DNA of 47,119 nt from Synergistaceae bacterium (GTDB taxonomy: Bacteria; Synergistota; Synergistia; Synergistales; Aminobacteriaceae). The notes under the pieces were generated by a model. That model was not told where the DNA came from. It worked only from the letters and a program-made list of their open reading frames with translations, and made no database searches. Of this stretch, positions 6,396 to 16,400 are shown one piece after another (the first letter of the stretch is position 1; the number at the start of each line of letters is the position of its first letter). The stretch covers positions 1 through 47,119 of the forward strand of contig WRHH01000017.1 in NCBI GenBank assembly GCA_009783355.1, given 5' to 3'. The position numbers were made by a program, and so were the translations under genes.

Positions 6396-8090
6396 CTACC
6401 TGTGAGCTTTTTTGCCGAGGAATCGCTCCACAAGAAGCTGCCCCGTCACGATGATTATAAGCGCTATGCCCGCGAGAGCGGCGGAGACCACGGTCTCGCC
6501 GTCCTCGTTCAATGTGTAAATGGCCACCCCGATGGTGCGCGTTGTGGGCGCGTAGAGCATTATTGACACTGTCAGCTCCCGTAAGGACGGCAGAAATATG
6601 AGAAAGAAGGACGCCAACATTCCAGGCCGCACCAATGGCAGCACAATGTCCTTCAGAGTCTGCCACATGGAGGCGCCGCATACCCGCGCCGCTTCCATTA
6701 ATGAGTCGTGCACCTGTTCTAATGCCGCGGAGTTCGCGCGGAGCGAAAACGCCATGTAGCGCGCGATATAGGCCACAAGAATTATCCAAACGGTATTATA
6801 CAGGTTGACGCCGTACTTGCCGCTCCACGCTAAAATAACGCCGAGCGCGATGACGGAGCCCGGCACCGAGAAAGGCAGCATTCCCAGAAACTCCAGAATG
6901 CCCTTGCCCCGCACCTTCATTTTAACGATGACGTAAGAAATCATTACTCCCGCAAACATGGTGATGACCGCCGCGCTGAGCCCCAGAGTGACGCTGTTCC
7001 ATATGGCGTCGCGCGTGACTTTATATTTGAACAGGATGAACTTATAGTTTTCAAGCGACAGGTTCTCCCACGTAAACGGCAGACCGTATGTCTTGAGGCC
7101 GCCCACAAGAAAAATAACCACAGTTGGCAGAACGATGGTGAAGCCGATGTAAGCTATGCAAAATATAAACAACGGCATGCGTAGCGTCCTTAGCTTCAGC
7201 TCCATTGGGCGGAAGCTTTTGCCCGCTATTATTTGGTAGTGCCCGCGGCTCAGGATTTTCCCCTGCAACCAGAGAATAAAAGCGGCTGTCAATACAAGAA
7301 TCGTTGCCAACACAGTTCCCGTCCTTATGGATGAGAAACTGCCCGCGCTCTGGTGGATGCGCTGATATATGAGGGTAGGGATGTTAAATATCCCGTTCTC
7401 GATTCCCAGCACCGCAACGGTTCCGAAGTGCGCCATCGAGTAGAGCATTATTAGAAGCGCCCCCGACAGGATGCTTGGAAGCACCAGAGGGATGGTGATT
7501 TTCCGCGTGATGGTGAAAAGCCCCGCCCCCGAGATTCGTGCGGACTCCTCAAGCGTTGGGTCCATGCGTTCAAGCGCGCCGCAGACTTGAATGAACACAA
7601 ACGGGAACAGGTACATTATCTCAACCAGTATGATTCCGGCGTAGCTATAAATATTGAAAACAGGGCCTGACAGGCCGAAATATGTCATGAAAAATTTGTT
7701 GATAAAACCCGCTCTTGGTGATAGCAGCATCTTCCACGCCATCGCGCCGATGAAGGACGGAAGCATGAATGGCACCAAGAACATTCCCTTCATAAAGCCT
7801 TTATATGGCAGATCCGTGCGAGTCACAAGCCAGGCGAAGAACGTTCCCACGATGGTGCTTCCGACGGTAGTTCCCGCCGCGATGATGAGTGAGTTCATCA
7901 GGGCTTGCCACGTATCCGGCTCGCTGATTATGCGAATAACGTCATTGAGGTTGAACTTTCCGTTCACCCAGAAGGCGTTGAATAGAATCAGCAGCACGGG
8001 TACCGCCACCACCACAACCAGAATGGAAATGGACAGGAAAAGGATTATTTGCGCTACGCCGAATCTGCTTTTTTGAACAACTGTATTCAT
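6396..8090 (-). CDS. fused double ABC permease, FbpB/AfuB type
   Basis: The 564 residues carry two permease modules in one chain, about twelve predicted membrane helices. Each half has the EAA loop that contacts the ATPases: EESARISGAGLFTITRKITI in the first half and EAARVCGASMWQTLKDIVLP in the second. This duplicated arrangement is standard for bacterial ferric-iron (FbpB/SfuB) and some phosphonate or thiamine importers. It sits in the inner membrane. The start overlaps the stop of the upstream ATPase by 4 bp (ATGA) and the downstream ATPase follows after 10 bp. Confidence 0.93.
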   Translation of the reverse strand: MNTVVQKSRFGVAQIILFLSISILVVVVAVPVLLILFNAFWVNGKFNLNDVIRIISEPDTWQALMNSLIIAAGTTVGSTIVGTFFAWLVTRTDLPYKGFMKGMFLVPFMLPSFIGAMAWKMLLSPRAGFINKFFMTYFGLSGPVFNIYSYAGIILVEIMYLFPFVFIQVCGALERMDPTLEESARISGAGLFTITRKITIPLVLPSILSGALLIMLYSMAHFGTVAVLGIENGIFNIPTLIYQRIHQSAGSFSSIRTGTVLATILVLTAAFILWLQGKILSRGHYQIIAGKSFRPMELKLRTLRMPLFIFCIAYIGFTIVLPTVVIFLVGGLKTYGLPFTWENLSLENYKFILFKYKVTRDAIWNSVTLGLSAAVITMFAGVMISYVIVKMKVRGKGILEFLGMLPFSVPGSVIALGVILAWSGKYGVNLYNTVWIILVAYIARYMAFSLRANSAALEQVHDSLMEAARVCGASMWQTLKDIVLPLVRPGMLASFFLIFLPSLRELTVSIMLYAPTTRTIGVAIYTLNEDGETVVSAALAGIALIIIVTGQLLVERFLGKKAHR

Positions 8091-9202
8091 GATTTCCCCT
8101 CCCGAACACTCGTCCCCATGACCTCCCGCAGGCTTTCCGCCTCGAACCAGTGAAGGTTATGAAAGTCCACGACGCAGTTTTCCCCATCGTTGAACATGAG
8201 CCCGTTCGCTATGGCCTCGTGGGTCTCAACGCTGGTGCGCAAAGCTGCACCGTCCACGTCCACCAGATAATCCATCATGGCGCCCAAAAAACTTGCCCGC
8301 CTTACGACGCCCCTCAGTCCCGCGCCATCGTGGGCTATTCGCGCATCCGAGGGGCGAAACGCCGCAACCCACTCCTTACAGTCGCCTGTCGGCTTCTCCC
8401 AAGGCATGGGCTGCGTTCCGTTCCCCACGAAGTATTCTTCTCCCTCACGTCTTACTGAGAGAAAGTTGGCGATACCCATGAAATTGAACACGAACGGGTC
8501 AACGGGTCGCTCGAAGATTTCCCAGGGAGAGCCCGTCTGTCGGATACGACCACTTTCATCCATGATTGCCAGACGGTCGGATAACGCCAACGCCACCTCC
8601 TGATCGTGCGTCACGTAAAGGACAGTGGCGTCAAGTTTTCGTTGAAGCTCTTTAATCTCGAATCGCATTTCCTCCCGCAGGTTAGCGTCAAGGTTTGTCA
8701 ACGGCTCGTCGAGCAAAAGGAGAGATGGTTTCGCCACGAGCGCCCTCGCGAGGGCGACGCGCTGCTGCTGTCCGCCGGAAAGTTCCGAAGGCAGGCGCTT
8801 TTCAAGCCCACTCATGCCCACCATCGCTATGGTCTCCATGACCCTTTCAGATACTTCTTTGCGGTCTTTCTTAGCGAGTTTCAGCGGATAAGCAACATTG
8901 TCAAAGACCGTCATGTGAGGCCAGACGGCGTAATCTTGAAAAACCATGCCGAGATTTCGTCCGTCCGGAGAGATGTTCACTCCCGCTGCGGGGTCCGATA
9001 CCACGACGCCGTCAATGCTGATTTTCCCTGCGTCCGGCGCCTCGAAACCCGCGATGAGCCGCAGCAAAACCGTCTTGCCGCATCCGGAAGGACCGAGCAG
9101 AGTGAAGCATTCACCCTTTGGGATTGACAACGTTAGATTCCCGTGAACCCTGTGAGCGCCGTAACTCTTTGACACTCCTTCGATTCGGATCAAATCTTCC
9201 AT
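8087..9202 (-). CDS. ABC transporter ATPase, FbpC/PotA type (first ATPase of the operon)
   Basis: The nucleotide-binding domain has Walker A GPSGCGKTV, the canonical signature LSGGQQQRVALARAL, Walker B LLLLDEPLTNLDA and H-loop VTHDQEVALA. A TOBE-like domain with LRGVVRRASFLGAMMDYLV follows. A longer in-frame start at 9298 would add 32 residues encoded by AT-rich repeat-like DNA. ATG 9202, or GTG 9205, lies after AAAGGAGG and is the proper start (MEDLIRIEGVSKSYG). It overlaps the permease gene by 4 bp. With 5315-6385 it gives two ATPases for one permease. Confidence 0.93.
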   Translation of the reverse strand: MEDLIRIEGVSKSYGAHRVHGNLTLSIPKGECFTLLGPSGCGKTVLLRLIAGFEAPDAGKISIDGVVVSDPAAGVNISPDGRNLGMVFQDYAVWPHMTVFDNVAYPLKLAKKDRKEVSERVMETIAMVGMSGLEKRLPSELSGGQQQRVALARALVAKPSLLLLDEPLTNLDANLREEMRFEIKELQRKLDATVLYVTHDQEVALALSDRLAIMDESGRIRQTGSPWEIFERPVDPFVFNFMGIANFLSVRREGEEYFVGNGTQPMPWEKPTGDCKEWVAAFRPSDARIAHDGAGLRGVVRRASFLGAMMDYLVDVDGAALRTSVETHEAIANGLMFNDGENCVVDFHNLHWFEAESLREVMGTSVREGKS

Positions 9203-9326
9203 CACATGCACGCCTCCTTTCAGAAAATTGAAAATTGAAAATGAAAGACAAAAGCAACCGCTTTTGCCTTTATCATTGTCTTTTGCTTTTAACTTCACAC
9301 TTCACGCTTCACACTTTCATTTTTCA

Positions 9327-10328
9327 CTATTTTCTCCCCTGAAGGACATCCGTGAACTTCTTTATTAACTCTTCCTTCCTGCCCATCATATCTATGTAGT
9401 CGATTTTTATAGCGCGCGCCAGAACTTCGCTGGCCTCGGGAAGCATAAATCCTTCCTGATTGCTCACATCCGTCCGGACGGAAAGCGTTCCTTCCCCCGC
9501 TATCAGCACCTGCGCCTCGTGGGAGAGCAGATAGTCAACGAATTTCTTTGCAGCTTCCAGATTGGGGCTTCCTTTGAAAATTGCTATTGGGCTTGGCGCC
9601 ATCAGCAGTTCCGGCGGATAGTAGAGGGCAATGTGAGCGCCTTTGGTTATCTTATCGTTTGTGATGTAATCCACGGCGAGGCTCGCTGCCAACTCGCCGG
9701 AGGCAGTGTCGTCCACCACCTGGCCGGAGCCCTTACCGATACGCGCCTGATTTGCGTGCAGCTTCTCGAAGAATTCCCAACCGAACTGCTTTTCCAGCAT
9801 ACCTACGCTCATGAAAGATGTTCCTGAAAGCGCGGGGTCCGCTATACCGAAAGCTCCCTTGTATTCGGGCTTGAAGAGGTCTGACCACTGAGCGGGAGGC
9901 GTCTTTATCAAGTCGGTATTGATTGCGATGCCAAGAGTTCCGAGGCGCGCCGCTGTGAAATGTCCGTCGTAGTCGTCGAACGGGTTCAGAATTTCATTAA
10001 TGAGCGGGGTGTTGTACTGCTCCAGAATTCCTTCTTTTCTCATGCTGTAAAAATCCGGGACTTCGCTGGTCCAGATGATGTCCGCTAAAATTTTTCCGCT
10101 TTCCCGCTCGGCTGCTATTTTAGCCATTAGTTTTCCCGCACCCGCGGACTGGTAGTCGACTGCGACATCAGGGTATTTTACGATGAACCCTTCCACAATG
10201 CCTCCAATAAGGGATTCTTTCATCGACGTATAGATAATGAGGCTGTCTTTCGCGAATGCCGCTCCGCAGAATATCATAACTATGATGCTAACTAAAACTA
10301 TAGATAGCGTAATACTTTTGTTACGCAT
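9327..10328 (-). CDS. periplasmic substrate-binding protein, FbpA/AfuA-like (family 1)
   Basis: The 333 residues start with a signal peptide (MRNKSITLSIVLVSIIV..., cleavage near AFA-KDS). The mature start SLIIYTSMKESLIGGIVEGF and the motif SAGAGKLMAKIAAERE-GKILADIIW are typical of iron(III) and related binding proteins. A YYPPE motif (Tyr-Tyr) at about residue 240 resembles the tyrosine pair that binds iron in FbpA, but homologues for phosphonate or organophosphate share this fold, so the substrate is not certain. It is the first gene of the four-gene operon, with AAGAGGAGGG before its ATG. No clear Fur box is visible upstream. Confidence 0.88.
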   Translation of the reverse strand: MRNKSITLSIVLVSIIVMIFCGAAFAKDSLIIYTSMKESLIGGIVEGFIVKYPDVAVDYQSAGAGKLMAKIAAERESGKILADIIWTSEVPDFYSMRKEGILEQYNTPLINEILNPFDDYDGHFTAARLGTLGIAINTDLIKTPPAQWSDLFKPEYKGAFGIADPALSGTSFMSVGMLEKQFGWEFFEKLHANQARIGKGSGQVVDDTASGELAASLAVDYITNDKITKGAHIALYYPPELLMAPSPIAIFKGSPNLEAAKKFVDYLLSHEAQVLIAGEGTLSVRTDVSNQEGFMLPEASEVLARAIKIDYIDMMGRKEELIKKFTDVLQGRK

Positions 10329-10446
10329 TATATAACCCTCCTCTTGAGATTAACTTCCTAAACCGTTTCACCTCACTATGAGATAAAAGTTTTCACGTCT
10401 GATTGATAAAAAGTATAACCGTAATTATTTCTAAAATGCTATTTAC

Positions 10447-11118
10447 TTATTTCTTAACCAGCATCTGATAGACAATCGCTGCAAGCGCTGCGCCGGCAAG
10501 CGGGGCAACGATGAATATCCAGACGTTGATAAGCGCGGAACCGCCTGTAAACAGCGCGGGGCCGATGCTTCTTGCGGGATTGACTGACGTGCCGGTAAGA
10601 GGTATTCCGACAATATGCACGAATGTGAGCGTGAGGCCGATTACTATGCCAGCTATGCTGGACGTGCTCTCGTTGGCGGTCACTCCCAGAATCGTGAATA
10701 CGAAAATAAACGTTAAAATAAATTCAATTATCAACGCGCCGCAAACGCCGCCGGCGTTAGCGACTCCGTTTGCGCCAAGGCCGCCCGTCAGGTCGCTTAT
10801 GCCAAGCGTTGTGAGAATTTTGAGCAGCATAGCTGCAACAATCGCGCCGCAAACCTGCGATATAACATAGCCTATAAAATTGCCTGAGGAAAGCCGTTTA
10901 TCCAAGAGCATTGCAATTGAAACCGCTGGATTTATGTGACAGCCGGAAACGCCGCCAATTACATACGCCATTGCAACGATGGAAAGGCCGAACGCGAGCG
11001 CGACAGCCAAGTGCCCGCCTGCGGGGTCGCATCCGAGAAACATTGCGCTTCCGCAACCCATAAATGTGAGAACAAATGTACCGATAAACTCTGAAGCATA
11101 TTTTTTCATACTACTCAT
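10447..11118 (-). CDS. aquaporin / MIP family channel
   Basis: The 223 residues have six predicted helices and both pore motifs: NPA in GCHINPAVSIAM (about residue 63) and NPA in TSVNPARSIGPAL (about residue 180). Length and the motif context fit the AqpZ-like water channels rather than the longer GlpF glycerol facilitators. An inner-membrane protein for water or small solutes. It stands alone, separated by more than 100 bp from the genes on both sides. Confidence 0.93.
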   Translation of the reverse strand: MSSMKKYASEFIGTFVLTFMGCGSAMFLGCDPAGGHLAVALAFGLSIVAMAYVIGGVSGCHINPAVSIAMLLDKRLSSGNFIGYVISQVCGAIVAAMLLKILTTLGISDLTGGLGANGVANAGGVCGALIIEFILTFIFVFTILGVTANESTSSIAGIVIGLTLTFVHIVGIPLTGTSVNPARSIGPALFTGGSALINVWIFIVAPLAGAALAAIVYQMLVKK

Positions 11119-11353
11119 ATAACCACATCCTTCTTAAGATATATTGGACTTCCTGCGGAACGTAGAACAGTTTCGTAAACCTTGATTTTTAGAGCGGTGA
11201 TACAGTAACACATGCGAAAAGCACGGATAGCCGTTAACATTCATGCTTTTGTCAATGCTCAACACATAGCCAAATAATATTATATTGATTTCGGTTATAT
11301 TTTTCATAGCCCAAAGTATAATATTTAACATGAAAATACTCAAGATTTCCTTA

Positions 11354-11800
11354 TTATGTGTAAATTCTTTTCGACTCGGTTATTGCTTTATTTCGGTAAA
11401 CTAAGTCGCTTCTTGTCGTAAATCCTTGTTTTTCCCAAAAGGCGGCGCCATTATCGTTTTTCGTGAATATTACCAATGCCGTCTTGTTTATCCCCTCGCG
11501 TTGAAGAGCGGACATTGCCTCGCTGACGAGCGCGGCGCCAATCCCTTGCCGTTGTTCGCCCTGCGCCACAGCTGCATGATAAATGAACCCTCTGCGTCCG
11601 TCGTGCCCGCTCAAGATAACGCCGATTATATTGCCGTCTTTTTCGGCAACAAAGCAGGTATTTGGGTTTCTTGCAAGATATTTAGCAATGCTGTCTTTTG
11701 AATCGTCCAAATTATTCAGCCCCATATTCGGAGTATTAAGCCACAAGCTATAAACCTGCTCATAATCATCTATAGTCATTTTCCTGATCTTCATCATCAT
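11354..11800 (-). CDS. GNAT family N-acetyltransferase
   Basis: The 148 residues form a single GNAT domain. Acetyl-CoA-binding motif A is visible as HAAVAQGEQRQGIGAALVSE (residues about 74-93), and NDNGAAFWEKQGF is the usual C-terminal helix-strand. It resembles YpeA-like acetyltransferases; the acceptor is unknown. Its ATG overlaps the stop of the MEMO-AMMECR1 gene by 4 bp, so both are probably translated from one mRNA. Confidence 0.88.
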   Translation of the reverse strand: MMMKIRKMTIDDYEQVYSLWLNTPNMGLNNLDDSKDSIAKYLARNPNTCFVAEKDGNIIGVILSGHDGRRGFIYHAAVAQGEQRQGIGAALVSEAMSALQREGINKTALVIFTKNDNGAAFWEKQGFTTRSDLVYRNKAITESKRIYT

Positions 11801-13185
11801 ATATGCCTCGCCACTTCAAATCTTTCAATACTGAACGTCTCGTCATTTCTTATTCCTGCTTTGCTTAATGCTATCTCAATTTGCCGTTTTGTCGAGTTTA
11901 CCTTTTCAAGGCGGGGCAGCAGCAGCCCTCTTTTATGTCCGCACTTCACAATAACTCCATAGCGCTCATGATCCAAACAGTCTACTGAACTGACCGGTTC
12001 CGGCGGAGACAACACATCAACGCTGCACGTTATTTCCGACAGTTCCGCTACGTTTACGGGCTCAAAACGAGGGTCCTTCGTTGCCGCATTTACAGCGTTT
12101 CTTTGGATTTCGCGCGCTATATTGCCGGTAGCGGGAGATATCGTACCAATACAGCCGCGAAGATTGCCGCGCTTTTTTAGGGATACGAAGACTCCCGCTT
12201 TTCGCTCCAACATTTCTTTCGGAAGATTTAGCGGCAAGTCCGTTATTTTGCCGGTCTTTATATAACTCTCGATTGAATATTTTGCCAGAGCGACATATTC
12301 GTCCTCTGTTACTTTTGTTTTATACTGAAAACCTTCAAGCTTTTTATAGATATCAAGAAATTTCCTGTTTTCATTTATTTCGTATGGAATAAAAGAAGCA
12401 ACTGCACAGTCGGCGCCGGAAACTTTTTCGTATGATAGAAGTTCTGACTTTACTCCCTTACCGTCCAGAGCGCCTGCCATGACTATGAACGATCTCAATC
12501 CGCGCGCTGCTGATTCATCCTTGAATGTCTCTTCTAATGTAAGGAATTTCAAAAAATCACCGTTACGCATGGCTCTCGCTATTTGCCCGTCGTGCTGCGA
12601 CCCTTCTCCGGTGAATCCATCATGGTTTTTTGCCGGCGCTTCATGGGGTAAACCTCCGCTCGCTATAAAAACGACATTACTCTCCAGAATATCGGCTGTC
12701 TTGGAGATGCATTCTCCAAATACATAGTGGTCTGAGAATGGAAGCCTTGAAAGCCCTATTCGCACTAATTTAAAACCGTCGTACAGTTCGCGTATAAAAG
12801 CCAGAGGAATAATTGTTCCGTGGTCAAGACACACGTCTTTTTCATTGAGAGTTCCTGCCGCTATTCCATATTTTGCTGCCTCTTCCTGAAGCGTCGATAT
12901 GTAATCGCAGTCGTACTCAACGCATATTTGAAATTTTTCCGCGTCGACTCCAAACTTACTTAAATCGCCTTTTGCCCGGCGCCCCTGGGAAATATGAAAA
13001 TAGTCGGTGTACATTATGCTGTGAGGAGAGGTTATAATTATTGTATCTGGCTTCAAGACAGCAATTTGCTTTGAGATTTCTCTGCATGAAATTACTGTCT
13101 TTTGGATTTCGCTTTCCTCTCCTCGACAAATCTGTGGTAAAACTGTCGGCTTGTGCGGCATAATGAACGCTCCGGTTATTGGCAT
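11797..13185 (-). CDS. AmmeMemoRadiSam proteins B and A fused (MEMO1-like + AMMECR1)
   Basis: The 462 residues have two domains. Residues about 1-265 are a MEMO1/LigB-like class III dioxygenase fold (TIIITSPHSIMYTDYFHIS, VCLDHGTIIPLAFI and FIASGGLPHE, with His residues at the metal-site positions). Residues about 285-462 are an AMMECR1 domain with the hallmark GCIGTISP and the RDPRF-like KDPRFEPVN. In AmmeMemoRadiSam systems these two and a radical SAM protein occur together; the radical SAM partner is not in the window. Human MEMO1 and AMMECR1 are the namesakes; recent work links MEMO1 to iron or copper handling. The first residues MPITGAFIMPHKPTVLP suit a MEMO start. Confidence 0.9.
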   Translation of the reverse strand: MPITGAFIMPHKPTVLPQICRGEESEIQKTVISCREISKQIAVLKPDTIIITSPHSIMYTDYFHISQGRRAKGDLSKFGVDAEKFQICVEYDCDYISTLQEEAAKYGIAAGTLNEKDVCLDHGTIIPLAFIRELYDGFKLVRIGLSRLPFSDHYVFGECISKTADILESNVVFIASGGLPHEAPAKNHDGFTGEGSQHDGQIARAMRNGDFLKFLTLEETFKDESAARGLRSFIVMAGALDGKGVKSELLSYEKVSGADCAVASFIPYEINENRKFLDIYKKLEGFQYKTKVTEDEYVALAKYSIESYIKTGKITDLPLNLPKEMLERKAGVFVSLKKRGNLRGCIGTISPATGNIAREIQRNAVNAATKDPRFEPVNVAELSEITCSVDVLSPPEPVSSVDCLDHERYGVIVKCGHKRGLLLPRLEKVNSTKRQIEIALSKAGIRNDETFSIERFEVARHI

Positions 13186-13443
13186 GATATTAATTCACCC
13201 TCCAAACAAAACTACTTTTAATTATATTATTATCGGAGCTGTAATAAAAGCTAGAGGACAGCTATGCATTTTGTTATTTATTTTTTATCAAGCGTTACAA
13301 ATATTTATCGAGCAGCTTGAATAAATCTAATATAATAGCTTGGCAAGCATGAATCACGGTTTAGTTTCTTCATCTAAGAACCGAAGAGTTTAGTAAGCCG
13401 TGCCATATAATGTTGTTGTTGGAATAAGGAAAGCAGGTAAATA

Positions 13444-16400
13444 ATGAAGCACTCTAAAAAGAATAATGAGAGAGGATTAAGGAGGTTGCTTAATCGGATA
13501 AACTTAGGTTTTAATCTGCGTTCCAAGTTGATCCTTATTTTCCTTGCTGTACAGGTTATTCCAATTATTTTGATAACGGTATACGCGTGGATGCAAATTG
13601 ATTCACTTGGTATTGTGTTGCGTGGAATTGCCGTCAGAGACTCGTCGAAAGCCCTAAATAGCAGTGCTGTTGAGAACATAGAGAGATTGACTACCGATAC
13701 GGCAAAAGCAGTAGCGAGATTTCTCTATAGATGTGACAGCGATATCCTTTTACTATCAAAACTGGCGCCTTCCGATGAAACATACCGTACTTTTGCTGAA
13801 TACAAGCTTGGTCAACTGATACGGAAAGAAAATTGGGAAATTGCAACGGATAATAAATCGTGGGTGCATACAGAGTCGGATTTATATGACGGAGCGCTCT
13901 CCCATTCCTCAAATGCGGAAAATGATCAAAATGACGCTTTTAATTCCAGACCTCCCTTATTTTTCACGTATGACAACGTGCCGTTGTATGATGAAATTGC
14001 ATTTATTGATTTATATGGAAATCAAGTCTATAAATATGCAACGCCTAACTCAACGAAAAGAAATTACCCCATTAACCCAAATAAGCTTAATATATCAGAT
14101 AAGAAAAATACATATGTTAAAGCTGAAAGTTATTTTGAAGAGTTGAAAAAGCTAAAACCGGGAGAGATTTATGTATCGGATGTAATTGGAGCGTACGTAC
14201 GCTCAAACTACATCGGTATGTATACGCCCGCTTTTGTTCAGGAAGCCGCAAGTAAACGCGGGTATGATATAGAATTTAACCCGGAAGGGCAAGCATATGC
14301 TGGTATGGAAAACCCGAACGGGAAACGCTTTGAAGGTATCGTGCGGTGGGCTGCTCCGGCGACAAATGAAAGAGGCGAAATTATCGGTTATGTGACGATG
14401 GCGTTGAACCATGACCATATTATGGAATATGTTGACTATATTACCCCAATGAAAGAGCGTTATACAGAACTGCCGAGCGCATTTGAAGGAAATTACGCGT
14501 TTATTTGGGATTATAAATGCCGCAGTATTTGTCACCCTAGACACCATTCCATTGTCGGTTATGATCCTGAAACCGGCGAACCATCAATCCCATGGCTTGA
14601 AGATTCCATATATAAAGGATGGAAGGGGAGCGGGATAGAAAAATGGACTGATTACGTCGCCGTCATACCGGTTTTTGACAAACAATCGCGTAGTAAGACC
14701 CCCGCTCCTGAACTAACAAAAATCGGTTTTATCGGGCTTGACGGACGATACCTGAACAACGCGCCGCAATGTACGGGCTGGATGGATCTTACGGAGGGCG
14801 GCGGCTCGGGTTCGTTTTATATACTCTGGAGCGGTATTGAAAAACTGACGACAGCCGGAGCTATTCCATATTATACCGGTCGATACGCCCCTTCCGATGC
14901 GAACGGCTATTCCAAGCGCGGATTCGGTTTTGTCACAATCGGCGCCGGTCTTGACGATTTTACCCGTCCTGCTCAGGATACAGAAAATAAGCTTACCAAC
15001 ACCATTAACAGCGATATGTTGAAGAATTTGTTGCATCTTTTTTTATCAACTGCTTTCATAATCGCTGTGGTGTTTATTGTCGCTTTTATTCTGGCGTCCT
15101 ATCTGACGAACAACATTAGGTTCCTGCTAAACGGCATATCACGTTTCAGAGCGGGTGAACGGCAATTCAGACTGCATTCTTCCGCAAAAGATGAATTTGG
15201 AATGCTTGCTGATTCTTTTGATGAAATGGCCGACAGTATTGTGAACAGCGTGAACGAACCGCTTTCAATTATTGACATAGACCACAATATCATTTATATG
15301 AACGATCTTTCGCTTATTTTAGTTGGTAAGACTCTGGACGAGATTATTAACACTTCGTATCATGAAATAAGCGTTTATCCCTATAAATCAAAATACTGCC
15401 CTATTACCGCTTTGCATGAGAACAGAGAAGCCGAGATTTTGTATCAGGAAGAAAGCGGGCATTACTATAAAGGTTTTGCGAATTATCTTATGGATAACGA
15501 TGGCAATAAAATTGGATATATTATCGTGAGCAATGATGTCACGGAAATAGAAGAAGCAAGACAAAGAGCGGAACATGAAAACCGGGCAAAGAGCATTTTT
15601 TTGGCAAGAATGAGCCATGAGATTAGAACGCCGATGAACGCGATAATAGGAATGACAGATCTTGCCTTGCGCGAGGATTTGTCGAATACCGCCCGTGAAC
15701 ACATCTTTACAATCAAGCAAGCAAGCACAAGCCTTTTGTTCATAATTAACGACATATTGGACTTTTCAAAAATAGAGATGGGAAAGCTTGAAATCGTTTC
15801 GAGAGATTATTCACTGTCATCTCTCTTAAATGATGTGATAAGCATTGTCAGAATGAGAGTAATTGATTCGCAATTGAGTTTTGTGACAAATCTGGACTGT
15901 AATATACCAAACGAGCTTTATGGGGACGAAATAAGGATTCGTCAAATATTGCTCAACCTTTTGAGTAACGCTGTAAAATATACGAAAAAAGGGTTTGTGT
16001 CGCTTGGCGTCAAAGGAGAATTTTCCGATGAAAGAACTGTTAATCTCACAATAGATGTCACGGATAGCGGCATAGGGATAAAGCAGGAAGATATGAGAAA
16101 ACTGTTCGGTGAATTTACGCGATTTGATTCAGCTGAAAACAAAGGCATTGAAGGTACAGGACTTGGCCTTGCAATAACGCGAAATCTAGTCAAAGCCATG
16201 AATGGAGAGATTAGTGTAAAATCAAGATATGGCGAAGGCAGCACATTTACTGTTACGATTCCGCAAAAATTCCGAAATCGTGAGCAACTTGCATCCGTTA
16301 TGAATCCGGAGAAAGTTAGCATACTTATTTATGAAAGGCGCAAGATATATTTAGATTCTATTATTTACGCAGTAAACAATCTGGGTGTTAGTAATACAAA

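Noticed and set aside
9203-9298. 32-residue N-terminal extension of the first ABC ATPase
   Set aside because: It is encoded by AT-rich core-repeat sequence, and AAAGGAGG lies just before ATG 9202.
11134-11343. Minus-strand 69-codon ORF upstream of the aquaporin gene
   Set aside because: No ribosome binding site, no recognisable motif, AT-rich sequence; it looks like a chance frame.
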